Shown: positions 52,125 to 61,997 of the stretch, piece by piece
Position numbering within the stretch: position 1 is the stretch's first letter
How the letters are laid out: every line of letters begins with the position of its first letter
Assembly: GCF_000153025.1 (NCBI RefSeq)
Contig: NZ_CH672434.1
Coordinates: 1 to 64,000, forward strand
Direction: 5' to 3'
From: Marinomonas sp. MED121
GTDB lineage: Bacteria; Pseudomonadota; Gammaproteobacteria; Pseudomonadales; Marinomonadaceae
DNA: 64,000 nucleotides
Notes under the pieces: model-generated
Databases searched by the model: none
Seen by the model: the letters and a program-made list of their open reading frames with translations, nothing else
Told to the model about the DNA's origin: nothing
Translations under genes and position numbers: made by a program

Positions 52125-52533
52125 CTGACAGCTGAGCAATGGCTTCTATTTCGATTAACATTTCAGGGCTTGCGAGAGAGCTGACCCCAACACCTGTTAG
52201 CGCAGGACGTGACTGAGCAATATATTTAGCCAATACAGGACCTAAGGCTGCCATATGATCAGCAACTTCACCTCTTACATAAATGCGCACCTGTAACAGA
52301 TCCTCTAATGAGGACCCAGCCGCTTCAAGTACCGTCTTTAAATTTTGCATGGCAACATCTGCCTGACCTTCGATACTGCTATTTTGTACCCTAAAATCTT
52401 TAGTCCAATCCACTTGGCCTGACACAAACACCAGACCTAATGAGGTAACAACAACCCCATGGGATAAACCATTAGCCGAGCCATCATATAAACTTGCAGG
52501 ATTAATTTTTAAAGGTGTCATTACTTGCTCCAA
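52117..52533 (-). CDS. ridA: RidA-family (YjgF/UK114) protein
   Basis: At 138 residues it shows the RidA pattern: SHGVVVTSLGLVFVSGQV at the start, QADVAMQNLKTVLEAAGSSLEDLLQVRIYV in the middle and the conserved RPALTGVGVSSLASPEMLIEIEAIA near the end, with the arginine that binds imine carboxylates (SRPALT). RidA deaminates reactive enamines and imines. The extended N-terminus is close to RidA subfamilies rather than to E. coli RidA itself. Confidence 0.85.
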   Translation of the reverse strand: MEQVMTPLKINPASLYDGSANGLSHGVVVTSLGLVFVSGQVDWTKDFRVQNSSIEGQADVAMQNLKTVLEAAGSSLEDLLQVRIYVRGEVADHMAALGPVLAKYIAQSRPALTGVGVSSLASPEMLIEIEAIAQLSAS

Positions 52534-52654
52534 ATCGTGATTAATTGATAGAGCTAAGCTTAAAGGTTAACGCCAACAAGCAGGATCAAGCAGACGATGT
52601 AACTGATACAAACGCACCTTGTATCAATAAAGCCTCTGCCTTAACACTAAGTCG

Positions 52655-53590
52655 TCATAAGGCTAATTGTTTTACGGCCTCTATGACCCAGCGAATTAAT
52701 GGATCCTGCTTGGCACTAGCATGATAAACAGCCACTACTTCAAAGCCTGGTGGGTATTTCTCCAGCGCTATCTTCCTCAAGGATTGCCCTTGTTCACTTT
52801 GACGCAATGGCTTGGCATTCAAGAGTAAACGTGCGGGAATAAAACCCACTTTTGTTGATGATGCCAAATAGGTTTTTGCCATATAAAAACTAGGAACAGA
52901 AATATACACTTGACGTTTGAACCCTTGTTGCTCAAACCAAGAATCTGCCGAACCGATAAGGCTTGGTGCTCCAGGATTAACAATGACGAACTCTCTTTTA
53001 ATCAGGGCTTGTAACGAAAGAGGAGCAGATAGATCAGCAACAGCGGCTTGAGAAGACTCAACACACAGGTATTTCTCTTGAAAAAGGGGTTCACTAATCA
53101 AACCATCTGGCACATAACCAGAGGTTGTAAAAGCAAGATTGATTTCGCCTTGGCTCATTTTTTTCGTTAATGACGCCACTTCAATATTACAAACTATCAG
53201 CTTAACGTTAGGGGCGGCCGCCTCAAGTTTGGACACCAATGATTTGATGATAATCTCTTGACCATAATCCGTCGCAGAAATAACCAAAGTACGCTCAGAT
53301 TGAGCAATATCATTGTCTTGAGGTAAAGGAAAAGTATTAAGCTGCTGAATAATCTTTTCAACAAAGGGCTGAATGGTTAATGCATATGGCGTCGGTACAA
53401 TACCATGCCCTTCTCTTACAAAAAGCCTATCACCTAATATGTCTCTCAGCCTTTTTAATTTGGCACTCACGGCTTGTTGAGAAACATTAAGGGATTCTGC
53501 AGCAAGAGAGAGGGTTCTATTACGATACAAGGCATCTAATGTTTTTAAATGATGTAATTCAAGGTTTTCAATCATGTATGACCTATTCAT
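52655..53590 (-). CDS. LysR-family transcriptional regulator
   Basis: The 311-residue protein has an HTH (LKTLDALYRNRTLSLAAESLNVSQQAVSAKLKRLRDILGDRLFVREG) of the NodD/SyrM-like group and an effector domain (ERTLVISATDYGQEIIIKSL). It is divergent from the cupin gene at 53973, with 382 bases between, and lies 121 bases upstream of ridA on the same strand. Target and effector are unknown. Confidence 0.9.
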   Translation of the reverse strand: MNRSYMIENLELHHLKTLDALYRNRTLSLAAESLNVSQQAVSAKLKRLRDILGDRLFVREGHGIVPTPYALTIQPFVEKIIQQLNTFPLPQDNDIAQSERTLVISATDYGQEIIIKSLVSKLEAAAPNVKLIVCNIEVASLTKKMSQGEINLAFTTSGYVPDGLISEPLFQEKYLCVESSQAAVADLSAPLSLQALIKREFVIVNPGAPSLIGSADSWFEQQGFKRQVYISVPSFYMAKTYLASSTKVGFIPARLLLNAKPLRQSEQGQSLRKIALEKYPPGFEVVAVYHASAKQDPLIRWVIEAVKQLAL

Positions 53591-53972
53591 TGAGAGCGAC
53601 GCTAAAGGATGAGTAAAATCATTAGGAACTCAATCATTTTGGCTTTTTTGGGTAAAAATAACGACCTTTCACAAGACTTTATTGATTCCAACCTAGGTAG
53701 ACTTTCTAACCTCTTTGAAGCGTCACACCCATGGGATTCACCTAAAGCTTCTGAGCCTTAGCGATCAGGAGCCTTACCCTAGCCAGCTTTATTTAGGATT
53801 TACAACACGTCAGGCTAGAAAGCTCAGTCTTTCCTTATACATTTTATACAGAAGCAACATCCCCTTTCATCGTGTATTTCATTAACATTTTGACGTAACT
53901 GAGTAAATTAGCCTCAAATCTAACTGCTATCTTGCCTATCAAATCAAAAAAACAAACATAAAGGACAAGAAA
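53591..53972. promoter_or_regulatory. Divergent promoter region of lysR and cupin gene
   Basis: The 382 bases carry both promoters. Just before the cupin start, AAAGGACAAG serves as ribosome binding site. I found no strong palindrome of the LysR T-N11-A kind that I would single out. Confidence 0.4.
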
Positions 53973-54335
53973 ATGACGATTCATTACCGTGCAGCCGAAT
54001 TATCGAATCAAGAACTCACTGAAAAGCCATTAGAGCAACCAACGGCACAAGCCTTATCAGGAGAGATCACAACCCGAAGTCTTGCCTTTTATAACAATGA
54101 CGATGAATCTATAAAATCAGGAACTTGGGAATGTGAACCGGGTGAATCTCGCTGGGAGTTCACAACACGAGGCGAAGTGATTTATGTGCTTTCAGGTAGC
54201 ATGACAGTCGTGGAAGATGGTGGTGACGCGGTCACCTTAACAGCAGGGTCAAGCGCTGTCTTCCCAGTGGGTTGGTGTGGCAACTGGACAGTGCATGAAA
54301 CGCTGCGCAAAGTATTCGTAATTTATGCGGCCTAG
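53973..54335 (+). CDS. Cupin domain protein (DUF861/EutQ-like)
   Basis: The 120-residue single cupin contains SIKSGTWECEPGESRWEFTTRGEVIYVLSGSMTVVED and SAVFPVGWCGNWTVHETLRKVFVIY, the usual pattern of the (S)-ureidoglycine-aminohydrolase/DUF861-like group. Members are small metalloproteins in amine or purine metabolism. The LysR gene is divergent, a hint that it controls this cupin. Substrate unknown. Confidence 0.85.
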   Translation: MTIHYRAAELSNQELTEKPLEQPTAQALSGEITTRSLAFYNNDDESIKSGTWECEPGESRWEFTTRGEVIYVLSGSMTVVEDGGDAVTLTAGSSAVFPVGWCGNWTVHETLRKVFVIYAA

Positions 54336-54365
54336 CGCTTCAATCATTTTCTGCTAATAGGCACT

Positions 54366-54452
54366 TCTATTAACTTTACCTAGTAGGAGTGTCTATTAAC
54401 TTTACCTTGTAGGCTCTCCTATCAACTTTACTTAGTAGGAGTGTCTATTAAC
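54366..54452. repeat. Three and a third tandem copies of a 26-bp repeat
   Basis: Units at 54366-54391, 54392-54417 and 54418-54443 follow TCTATTAACTTTACCTAGTAGG with small changes, and a partial unit follows. They lie between the cupin stop and the shared terminator, so they are transcribed 3' sequence. Copy number could vary between strains. Confidence 0.85.
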
Positions 54453-54478
54453 GGTTTCTACTAGCCTTTTATAGGCAT

Positions 54479-54509
54479 AAAAAAAGAGCGCAATGACGCG
54501 CTCTTTTTT
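54479..54509. terminator. Bidirectional terminator between cupin and chemoreceptor genes
   Basis: AAAAAGAGCGC and GCGCTCTTTTTT form a GC-tipped stem with A and T tracts on both sides. The flanking genes converge here. Confidence 0.92.
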
Positions 54510-54538
54510 ACTCGTTTTCACAATCAGCTCGCTAAAGA

Positions 54539-56512
54539 TTAAATTTTATATTGTTTAATTTGATCTCTCATGTCTATCGCAGAATGCTCAATACTGGACG
54601 CCGCCACAGATATTTGTTCGGCACCCGCCACATTTTCACTCGCCTGATCTGAAATGTTAATTAGGCTGGCGTTTACCGCACTTAACGCGGTTGCTTGCTC
54701 TTGAGTATTCTTAGAGACAGAACTTGTAACCGATTGCACATTTTCCACTTGGCCTGTAATTTTATCCAACACTATCTTAATCAGTTCTGATTGCTCAGAA
54801 GCGAGTAAGGCATTTTTCTGCCCCAAATCGATAATACGAAAAGCATTGGTTGAATCCTCTTGCAGCTTGCTCACAACGTCTGCAATTTCATCTGTTGAGA
54901 CCCGAGTTCGATTAGCTAACCCTCTCACTTCATCAGCAACCACTGCAAAACCACGCCCTTGCTCACCCGCTCTGGCCGCTTCAATCGCTGCGTTCAATGC
55001 CAATAGGTTTGTTTGCTCTGCGATACCTCTAATCATATCCACTAAAGACGAAATACTGCCAACTCTTTCATTTAATGAATGAATTGCGGTAGAGGACTCT
55101 TCCATATCTTTTGCCGCTTGATGAATCACATCGACGGCCTTACTAACCGTTGCCTGGCCTTCTTGAGCATTGCTGACCACTTCAGATACCGAGTGGGCAT
55201 TACTCTCCATTGAATCAGCAATCACAGAAACATTTACCCCCATTTGCTCAGCCGCCGTGGCGATAGTTTGCACGACAGACTTTTGCTCTATAAGGTTAAC
55301 CTTACTTTGTTTAATCGAGATTGAAGTTTCATTGGTTGAGGCTGAAATTTTCTGCGAAGCATGGTCAAATGACTTGAGATCCTCACTGAATAATTGGGTT
55401 AATCGATTTATACCTGATGCCGCCTCTCCAAGCTCATCAAAGCTAATCACATCGATTTCATGAGCCATGTTTCTGTCTTGAATTGCAATTTGTATCCCTT
55501 CAGCAATTTTTAATGATTGCCTGCTTCTGGTTCGAATAATCAAAAATAAAGCAATGGTTATCAAAGAGCCAATGACGAATACCACAACCTCAACCACAAG
55601 CACAGTCACAGCATCTTGCTGAATACGTATCGCTGTTTTATCAACCACAGATAGGGCTTCTTCTTCAAGACTCTTTAATTCTTCAATGCGCTTGGTGGCA
55701 TAAGAAAACCAAGTTTCAGAATCGGTTGTAAAGCCAGTATCTTTATCTGCGACTTCTTTTCTCACCTTCAACACATTTTGATTTGAGGTACTGTCAGCAA
55801 ATCGGGAAAAAATAGAGAGTATCGCAGGGGGGGCGGCATCAATGGCCTCTTGTAACGTCACTTCCTGTTTCGTTATCAGCTGCACATGTTTATTTCTTAA
55901 CAATGGGGTAAATGACCCTGACGATAGCACATTTGCTAACACCGCCCTTTCTATACCTGCCGATTCTTTGGCTAACGAAAAGTTATAAATGGAGAATAGT
56001 TCAGAAGAAATAACAGGATCTGCGCTATATTTGGAAGCAAAAATAACACTGTGTAAGCCAAAACTATTAATATTTGTATAAAAGCTTAAGGCTTTTCTAA
56101 GCGGAATGTTAAGGGCATCTACGTCACTTCGAATGCTTTTAATCCCATTAAACGCGCTTGTAAAATGATCGAGTTCTTCTTGCATCAGCTCAGATAATTG
56201 CCACGTTTTATTCTTAGCAAGAAGTGTTTGATAGGTTTGATCCACCTTAGTACGCTGTGCTCTTAATTGATCACCAAACTTGCTCCCTTTTGAACCAATA
56301 TAGCCAGCACTTGCTCCACGCTCTTTTTGTACTTCGTGCACCACCTTAAGTACTTCGTGGGACATAAAGGCGTTGTATTCCGCTTCATAAGCATCTTGCA
56401 TTCTGTTATAGGAATGAAATACATCGTAAAAAATGACGCCGCCTAAAAGAACACATGGCAGCAGGACTAATACGCCAAGCTGTGGTGATAAAAATCGAAT
56501 TAAAAACTGCAT
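54539..56512 (-). CDS. Methyl-accepting chemotaxis protein with NIT sensor domain
   Basis: The 657-residue protein has a membrane helix (9-30), a periplasmic NIT (nitrate/nitrite-sensing type) domain with [19 protein letters not shown] (about 55) and [11 protein letters not shown] at its end, a second helix (about 298-325), HAMP (about 325-380) and an MCP signalling domain with the hairpin tip [38 protein letters not shown]. The NIT family binds nitrate, nitrite or other small ligands. There is no CheR-docking pentapeptide at the C-terminus (IKQYKI). Confidence 0.92.
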   Translation of the reverse strand: MQFLIRFLSPQLGVLVLLPCVLLGGVIFYDVFHSYNRMQDAYEAEYNAFMSHEVLKVVHEVQKERGASAGYIGSKGSKFGDQLRAQRTKVDQTYQTLLAKNKTWQLSELMQEELDHFTSAFNGIKSIRSDVDALNIPLRKALSFYTNINSFGLHSVIFASKYSADPVISSELFSIYNFSLAKESAGIERAVLANVLSSGSFTPLLRNKHVQLITKQEVTLQEAIDAAPPAILSIFSRFADSTSNQNVLKVRKEVADKDTGFTTDSETWFSYATKRIEELKSLEEEALSVVDKTAIRIQQDAVTVLVVEVVVFVIGSLITIALFLIIRTRSRQSLKIAEGIQIAIQDRNMAHEIDVISFDELGEAASGINRLTQLFSEDLKSFDHASQKISASTNETSISIKQSKVNLIEQKSVVQTIATAAEQMGVNVSVIADSMESNAHSVSEVVSNAQEGQATVSKAVDVIHQAAKDMEESSTAIHSLNERVGSISSLVDMIRGIAEQTNLLALNAAIEAARAGEQGRGFAVVADEVRGLANRTRVSTDEIADVVSKLQEDSTNAFRIIDLGQKNALLASEQSELIKIVLDKITGQVENVQSVTSSVSKNTQEQATALSAVNASLINISDQASENVAGAEQISVAASSIEHSAIDMRDQIKQYKI

Positions 56513-56772
56513 AGACTCTACTCACCCTATTTTTAAAAATACATATCAATTAAAAAGGGTCTCGGTCTAAGAATCGACAAGAGTCTTGTTACGTTACGTA
56601 GTTTTATCAAGAGTTCAGGTAAACAAACTGTAAAAAGGTCAAAAATTGTTTATATTTCAAGCAATTTAATACTATTAACCAGGTTATCTCAGTTAAAAAA
56701 TACGTTTAAGATTATTTTTAAAAAGGCTTTCAAGGTCACCTAACTGAATAGACTTTCATTTTAAATTAAGGG

Positions 56773-57043
56773 TTAGGGAACCTGCGAATAAGTCCTCCCG
56801 CCTCAGCGTGTTAATAAAAGCCCCTAGATTTATGGCGAGGAACGAAACTTAATAGTTATTCTATTGATAAGGTCCTCAACATTAAGATAGGGCTTTTAGA
56901 CCACGCCCTTCGGGTCTTTCAGAAAAAGTAACACCCTGTGTTGTTACTTCTCGAAAGGTACCTACATTACGTCAAAGTAACGCCTTGTGTGATATTTTTT
57001 CTTTAAAGACTGAGAAGAGGTGACTTATTCGCAGATTCCCTAG
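56773..57043. mobile_element. MITE copy 5, inserted at the stop codon of the next gene
   Basis: 56777-57039 (263 bp) has ends GGAACCTGCGAATAAGTC and TTCGCAGATTCC. The flanks are TTAG (left) and CTAG (right), consistent with a YTAG target duplicated on insertion. The right CTAG contains the TAG stop (57040-57042 on the minus strand) of the membrane-protein gene, so the coding part was left intact. Confidence 0.85.
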
Positions 57044-57606
57044 ATCTCAATCTCTCGTCGTAAATCTAGGACTTCAGCCTTAAGAAAATTACCTAAGATA
57101 GCCGCATCAAGTTGCATTTGTGGTAAGTCATTATGGTTGAGAATATTGATACGTCGGCCATTTTTGGTCAGCATATTCAGCTCAAAGCACTGATAACTAG
57201 GCGCTTGCCCTCGTTCTACTATCTTGTTTAGGATTTGCAATGACACTATGTGTCTAAGCTTTACATCTCGGTCTTTGTTGTTATCAAACAATCCGGTATT
57301 TTTATCAAACCGAGCGCGTTTCATAAACGGCTTAATAAGCGCCATCCCAAACAAACCAATCGCACCGCCAAACATCCCAATAAAAACAGTCAGATCTAAT
57401 TGACGAGAATTCCAATAAATTAAGCCTGCCAGGCCCAATAAAAACAAACCAACCACAATATAGATGATGCAAAAAATCATCGCCCCCAGGGTGGGCTTTA
57501 AAAATACAACATCCCCTTTGGCCATCACTGTGTGGGATAAAAACTTAGGTCCATCTTTTATGAGGGTTCGTTTTAAATCGATATAAAAGTGCTTATCATC
57601 TTCCAT
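57040..57606 (-). CDS. Membrane protein with two helices and a soluble C-terminal domain
   Basis: The 188-residue protein has two adjacent membrane helices (MIFCIIYIVVGLFLLGLAGLIYW and LTVFIGMFGGAIGLFGMALI, about 43-108), preceded and followed by PH-like beta-rich parts (RFDKNTGLFDNNKDRDVKLRHIVSLQIL, FELNMLTKNGRRINILNH). It resembles uncharacterised proteins of the DUF/YcxB type. Its stop codon lies within the MITE target repeat. Function is unknown. Confidence 0.65.
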   Translation of the reverse strand: MEDDKHFYIDLKRTLIKDGPKFLSHTVMAKGDVVFLKPTLGAMIFCIIYIVVGLFLLGLAGLIYWNSRQLDLTVFIGMFGGAIGLFGMALIKPFMKRARFDKNTGLFDNNKDRDVKLRHIVSLQILNKIVERGQAPSYQCFELNMLTKNGRRINILNHNDLPQMQLDAAILGNFLKAEVLDLRREIEI

Positions 57607-57663
57607 TGTGTTCCCTAGGTTATTGTATTAGCGAAAGTTATCTTACCTTTTTACTGATATAAA

Positions 57664-57685
57664 AAAACCCGCCTAAGCGGGTTTT
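57664..57685 (-). terminator. Terminator downstream of alsT
   Basis: AAACCCGC and GCGGGTTT pair around CTAA, followed on the minus strand by a run of seven T. It is 36 bases after the alsT stop codon. Confidence 0.92.
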
Positions 57686-57720
57686 CTTATGATCTCATTC
57701 TAATGTGAAAAACTAATGAA

Positions 57721-59295
57721 TTATGCTTTTTCAGAAGAATTTGATTCAGCTTTGTCGTCGTAACGTTTGATCTCACCAGATGCCACACGTGCAATGAATG
57801 ATTTCAACTCTTTCTTAACAACTGGCATTAGGAAGTACAAGCCCAAGATGTTGAAGATAGACATCGCGAAGATAGCAGCGTCAGAGAAGTCGATAACCGC
57901 ACCAAACTGAATGGTTGCGCCGACAACAACGAAGAAGCAGAAAAGGATTTTGAACGCTAGCTCAACTTTAGAACCTTCGCCAAACAAGTAAGTCCAAGCT
58001 TTTAGACCATAGTAAGACCAAGAGATCATTGTTGAGAAAGCAAACAAGATTACTGCCACAGCTAGGAAGTATTTGAAAATACCCGCTGTTGCTGTGAAAG
58101 ACGCTGCTGTCAAGGTAACGCCTGTTAGGCCTTCACCGTTGAATGGCATTGTGTTTAAACCAGCAATAGTGATAACCAAAGCAGTCATAGTACAGATAAT
58201 GACGGTATCGATGAATGGCTCTAGTAGCGATACTAGACCTTCAGTGACTGGCTCTTTTGTTTTAACCGCTGAGTGAGCGATCGCAGCAGAACCAACACCC
58301 GCTTCGTTAGAGAAGGTTGCACGTTTCAAACCTTGGATCAATGCACCGATGAAACCACCCGCAACACCTGCACCTGTGAAAGCACCTTCGAAGATAGCGC
58401 TTATAGCCGCACCGATTTGTCCGAAGTTTGCAAGGATTACGATAACAGACATGCCGACATAAAGTAGCGCCATCCAAGGGACAACTTTTTCAGTTACTGA
58501 TGCAATTGAAGGCATACCACCAACGATGACAGAGAAAACTAAAGCAGCTAGTACTAGACCTGTGATAACACCGTATTCACTTGGTACATCGAAAGCATAA
58601 GTTAACATGGCATGGGCTTGGTTAGCCTGGAACATGTTACCGCCACCGAAAGAACCTAGGATACACATCAGAGCGAAACCAATCGCTAGGAATTTGCCTA
58701 GGCTTGGTAGGCCACGCTCTTCAAGACCACGGCTTAGGTAGTACATTGGACCACCAGAAACAACGCCTGAAGGCAATACCGTACGGTATTTAACACCCAA
58801 GGTACACTCACAGAACTTAGATGCCATACCTAGAAGACCACACAGGATCATCCAGAAAGTGGCACCTGGTCCACCAATCGCTAGGGCAGCACCCACACCC
58901 GCAATGTTACCCAGACCTACGGTACCAGATAATGCTGTTGTTAGTGCTTGAAAGTGAGAGACTTCACCCTCTTCTTTGGCATTAGGATTAGTGAACTTGC
59001 CTCTTACGATATCAATCGAAAGGCCTGCGCGTCTAAACTGAATAAAGCCGAAGTAAACCGTGAAAATTGTTGCTGCAAGCAACAACCAACCTACGATGAT
59101 AGGAAAGTTAGCTTCACCAACAGGCACACTGTAGAAGATTAAACCGACAAACCAACCTGTGTAATCGTTGAAGAAACCATCGACCGAGCGGCTTATTGAA
59201 CCAACAAGCTCCCCAAATGCGCTCGTTTCAGCAGCCAATAAATTGGTGCTGAATGCCAACATTAAGAATGCAAATAATTGCTGTATTTTTCTCAT
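57721..59295 (-). CDS. alsT: Alanine/glycine:cation symporter (AGCS family)
   Basis: The 524-residue protein is a full-length AGCS transporter with a signal-like first segment, about 11 membrane helices and the signatures ALSGTVGLGNIAGVGAALAIGGPGATFW, GGPMYYLSRGLEERG, ATFSNEAGVGSAAIAHSAVKTKEPVTEGLVSLLEPFIDTVIICTMTALVI in spirit (shown here as separate motifs) and STMISWSYYGLKAW. It imports alanine or glycine with Na+. It is monocistronic with its own terminator. Codon use is more GC-rich and regular than in neighbouring genes, as in highly expressed genes. Confidence 0.92.
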   Translation of the reverse strand: MRKIQQLFAFLMLAFSTNLLAAETSAFGELVGSISRSVDGFFNDYTGWFVGLIFYSVPVGEANFPIIVGWLLLAATIFTVYFGFIQFRRAGLSIDIVRGKFTNPNAKEEGEVSHFQALTTALSGTVGLGNIAGVGAALAIGGPGATFWMILCGLLGMASKFCECTLGVKYRTVLPSGVVSGGPMYYLSRGLEERGLPSLGKFLAIGFALMCILGSFGGGNMFQANQAHAMLTYAFDVPSEYGVITGLVLAALVFSVIVGGMPSIASVTEKVVPWMALLYVGMSVIVILANFGQIGAAISAIFEGAFTGAGVAGGFIGALIQGLKRATFSNEAGVGSAAIAHSAVKTKEPVTEGLVSLLEPFIDTVIICTMTALVITIAGLNTMPFNGEGLTGVTLTAASFTATAGIFKYFLAVAVILFAFSTMISWSYYGLKAWTYLFGEGSKVELAFKILFCFFVVVGATIQFGAVIDFSDAAIFAMSIFNILGLYFLMPVVKKELKSFIARVASGEIKRYDDKAESNSSEKA

Positions 59296-60132
59296 ATTTG
59301 TACTTCCTATTATTATAAAGCTCGTCAGATATTTTCAACCTAATAAACAAGTCAAACATGACACTACTTTAAATAGAAACAGCATCCAGCTGATGGCGAC
59401 CCTAACGATATCTTTATCCTGACTAAGCTCTCACAAAGCATTGCTCTTTTGTAATGCCGACAAGCATGAGCTAAGCGGAATCTTGGATATCAAGGGAGAT
59501 GGGAGATAGTACTTTGGCCATCAGATTAAGTGACATCTTAATCCAACTAACCTAAATGTCCTTTTTTAAACTCAAACTAGAAATTCAAATGATTATTCTA
59601 TCGAGGTCAAAATTTAAAATAATAATTTCAAACTTCAACTAAAGAAAATATCATTTCAATTTATAAAGATTAACAAGCACCCAACTCGTTAAAATTATTT
59701 ATCTGAGTTATAAAAGCTCTCTTCCATATACCACTAACATTTAAAATATTGCTTACTACGTTGTATAACCCCGACCTGAGAACTTTATCTTTCTTTTAGT
59801 TTTTTACTGATAAAACAACATTAAGACATTGAATTTAAACAGTATTTTTTATTTATTGTAATTTTCAACAATGCTTATTAACTATCTCTTTTAATGGAAA
59901 CAGATAATGTTTTAATTTTAAACTTTTACAGTAGCTTCGACTATAAAAATACGCGTTTTAAGTGATTATAAATCGCTTTTTCTCAAATTTAACATCAGTT
60001 ATCCATTAAAGTCCCAAAACTATCTCAGCCACTTTTAATTAGCAATTAAAAATGTAACCTTAAAGGAAAAAATATCACTTTATAACAATTCCCTACATTA
60101 GTAAGTGCTTTCATTATCGATAGAATTGGTGA
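59296..60132. other. 837-bp AT-rich spacer between alsT and hmuV
   Basis: No gene, strong hairpin or repeat is visible. I looked for a glycine riboswitch upstream of alsT and did not find its conserved core. It carries the alsT promoter on the minus strand and the 3' end of the hmu operon. Confidence 0.5.
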
Positions 60133-60909
60133 TTATTTAGCCATTACCATGGGATAACCTTGCTCAGGATGAGGCATCACCATCACTTGAATACCATATA
60201 AATCCTCTATTCTTTTGGGGGTTAATACTTGCTCAACCATGCCATCAGCAAGGCACTGACCTTGAGACAATAGAATAATTCTATCCGCATACTGAGCTGC
60301 CAAGTTTAAATCATGCAAGATTGCCAAGACACCCACCCCTTGTTTAGTTAGCTGCTTAGCTAACGTGAGTGTTTGATGCTGATGAGAAAGGTCGAGGGCC
60401 GACGTTGGCTCATCAAGCAATAAAAAACGTTCTCCCAGTGAACTAGGCTGCCATATTTGTGCCAAAACTCTGGCTAATTGCACTCTTTGTTTTTCACCAC
60501 CGGATAAGGAAGGATAAAGGGCATCAGCTAGATGGCTGACATCGGCCTGTATCATGGCTTCTTGTACAATTTTATTGTCTATATAGCGGCCCGTGCTATG
60601 GGGTAGACGCCCTAAGTTAACCACTTCATTCACACGAAAAGGAAAAGCCAAGGCAGATGATTGTGGCAATACGCCTAATATTTTCGCCAGATCGCCCCCC
60701 TTCCAGTGACGAAGGTTACGGCCATGCAAGCTAATATCGCCCTCATAATAGGCATGCTCTGAACTCAAGGCTTTAAAAAGGGTCGATTTACCCGCACCAT
60801 TTGGACCAAGTATTGCCACGAGTTCATTCGCACCAAGCTTAAAGTTAATGTCTGAAAGTAAGGCTTTCTGCCCTATGTTTAAACTAAGCTGATTTACCAC
60901 AAGACTCAC
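60133..60909 (-). CDS. hmuV: Haem ABC transporter ATP-binding protein HmuV
   Basis: The 258-residue protein has Walker A GPNGAGKST (about 35), signature LSGGEKQRVQLARVL, Walker B FLLLDEPTSALD and the switch His in LHDLNLA. The combination and the neighbours identify HmuV, which powers haem import through HmuU. It overlaps hmuU by 4 bases and is the last gene of the operon. Confidence 0.92.
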   Translation of the reverse strand: MSLVVNQLSLNIGQKALLSDINFKLGANELVAILGPNGAGKSTLFKALSSEHAYYEGDISLHGRNLRHWKGGDLAKILGVLPQSSALAFPFRVNEVVNLGRLPHSTGRYIDNKIVQEAMIQADVSHLADALYPSLSGGEKQRVQLARVLAQIWQPSSLGERFLLLDEPTSALDLSHQHQTLTLAKQLTKQGVGVLAILHDLNLAAQYADRIILLSQGQCLADGMVEQVLTPKRIEDLYGIQVMVMPHPEQGYPMVMAK

Positions 60910-61997
60910 AGGGCATTACTCCTTGCTCTATACACAACCATACCAATAAAGAAAGGCCCGCCAATTAAAGTGGTAATTAAACCTATGGGTAATTCGGCAG
61001 GGGCAATAATGGTTCGAGATAATATATCTGCGATCAATAAAAACAACGCCCCTAACAAAGCGCTTAAAGGCAATAAATATCTATGGTCAGGCCCTAAGGT
61101 CAAGCGCACTAAATGGGGCACAATCAAACCGACAAAACCTATCATGCCAGACACAGAGACACAGGCGCCTACGGCAACAGCAGTCAAAAAAATGAGACGC
61201 CGCTTTACCCTTTCGACATCTATGCCCAAATGCCTCGCTTCCGACTCCCCTAATAACAAAGCATTCAGTTGTTTCGCCTGCAAAGGAATCAATATCAAAG
61301 GCACAGCGATTAAAGAGCCCGCACTCAGTACCGTCTGCCACGTTGCCCCTCCGACACTGCCCATCGCCCAAAAAGTGAGACTTCTTAGTTGGCTATCATC
61401 GGCAAAATACGTTAAAAAACCCACCGCAGCCCCCGTCACTATGCCAATGGCGATGCCCGCTAATAACATACTAGTGACTGACGTACCGTACTTGGTTGTG
61501 GCAATTCTGGAGACCAAACTGGTGGTGATCAAGGCCCCCAGAAATGACACCAGCATCAGGCTATATTGACCTAATATTTGGTTGATAAAAGACAAGGCTG
61601 TACCACCGAGCACTATCATAGACACCGCCGCTAAGGAGGCTCCGCCGGTGACACCCACTAACCCAGGATCCGCCAAGGGGTTACGAAATAACCCTTGCAT
61701 TGCGGCACCACACACCGCCAATGCGGCACCAACCAACATCGCTAGCAAGGTGCGAGGTAAACGGATTTGGGTAATCACAGTCTCAACCACGCCATTCACA
61801 TTCGATTCATGCAGACCCAGTTTGGCACTTATCACACTCAAAGAATCGAGCATACTCACCGACATTGGACCTATGCCTACCGAGGCTAATATGGTTAAAA
61901 TTAGCGCGGATACCAACAAGATAATGGCAAAACGTACCCGTTTTTCACGCTTAGATAAAACACAGACAGACACAGGGGTTGAATCTAAACTCATCAT
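60906..61997 (-). CDS. hmuU: Haem ABC transporter permease HmuU
   Basis: The 363-residue FecCD-type permease has about 10 helices and typical motifs: TQIRLPRTLLAMLVGAALAVCGAAMQGLFRNPLADPGLVGV and GMIGFVGLIVPHLVRLTLGPDHRYLLPLSALLGALFLLIAD, read in parts, with the coupling Gly-rich loops. It overlaps hmuT and hmuV by 4 bases each. It forms the inner-membrane channel for haem. Confidence 0.93.
   Translation of the reverse strand: MMSLDSTPVSVCVLSKREKRVRFAIILLVSALILTILASVGIGPMSVSMLDSLSVISAKLGLHESNVNGVVETVITQIRLPRTLLAMLVGAALAVCGAAMQGLFRNPLADPGLVGVTGGASLAAVSMIVLGGTALSFINQILGQYSLMLVSFLGALITTSLVSRIATTKYGTSVTSMLLAGIAIGIVTGAAVGFLTYFADDSQLRSLTFWAMGSVGGATWQTVLSAGSLIAVPLILIPLQAKQLNALLLGESEARHLGIDVERVKRRLIFLTAVAVGACVSVSGMIGFVGLIVPHLVRLTLGPDHRYLLPLSALLGALFLLIADILSRTIIAPAELPIGLITTLIGGPFFIGMVVYRARSNAL

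Noticed and set aside
59296-60132. Glycine riboswitch upstream of alsT
   Set aside because: I searched both strands for the conserved glycine-aptamer core and did not find it.
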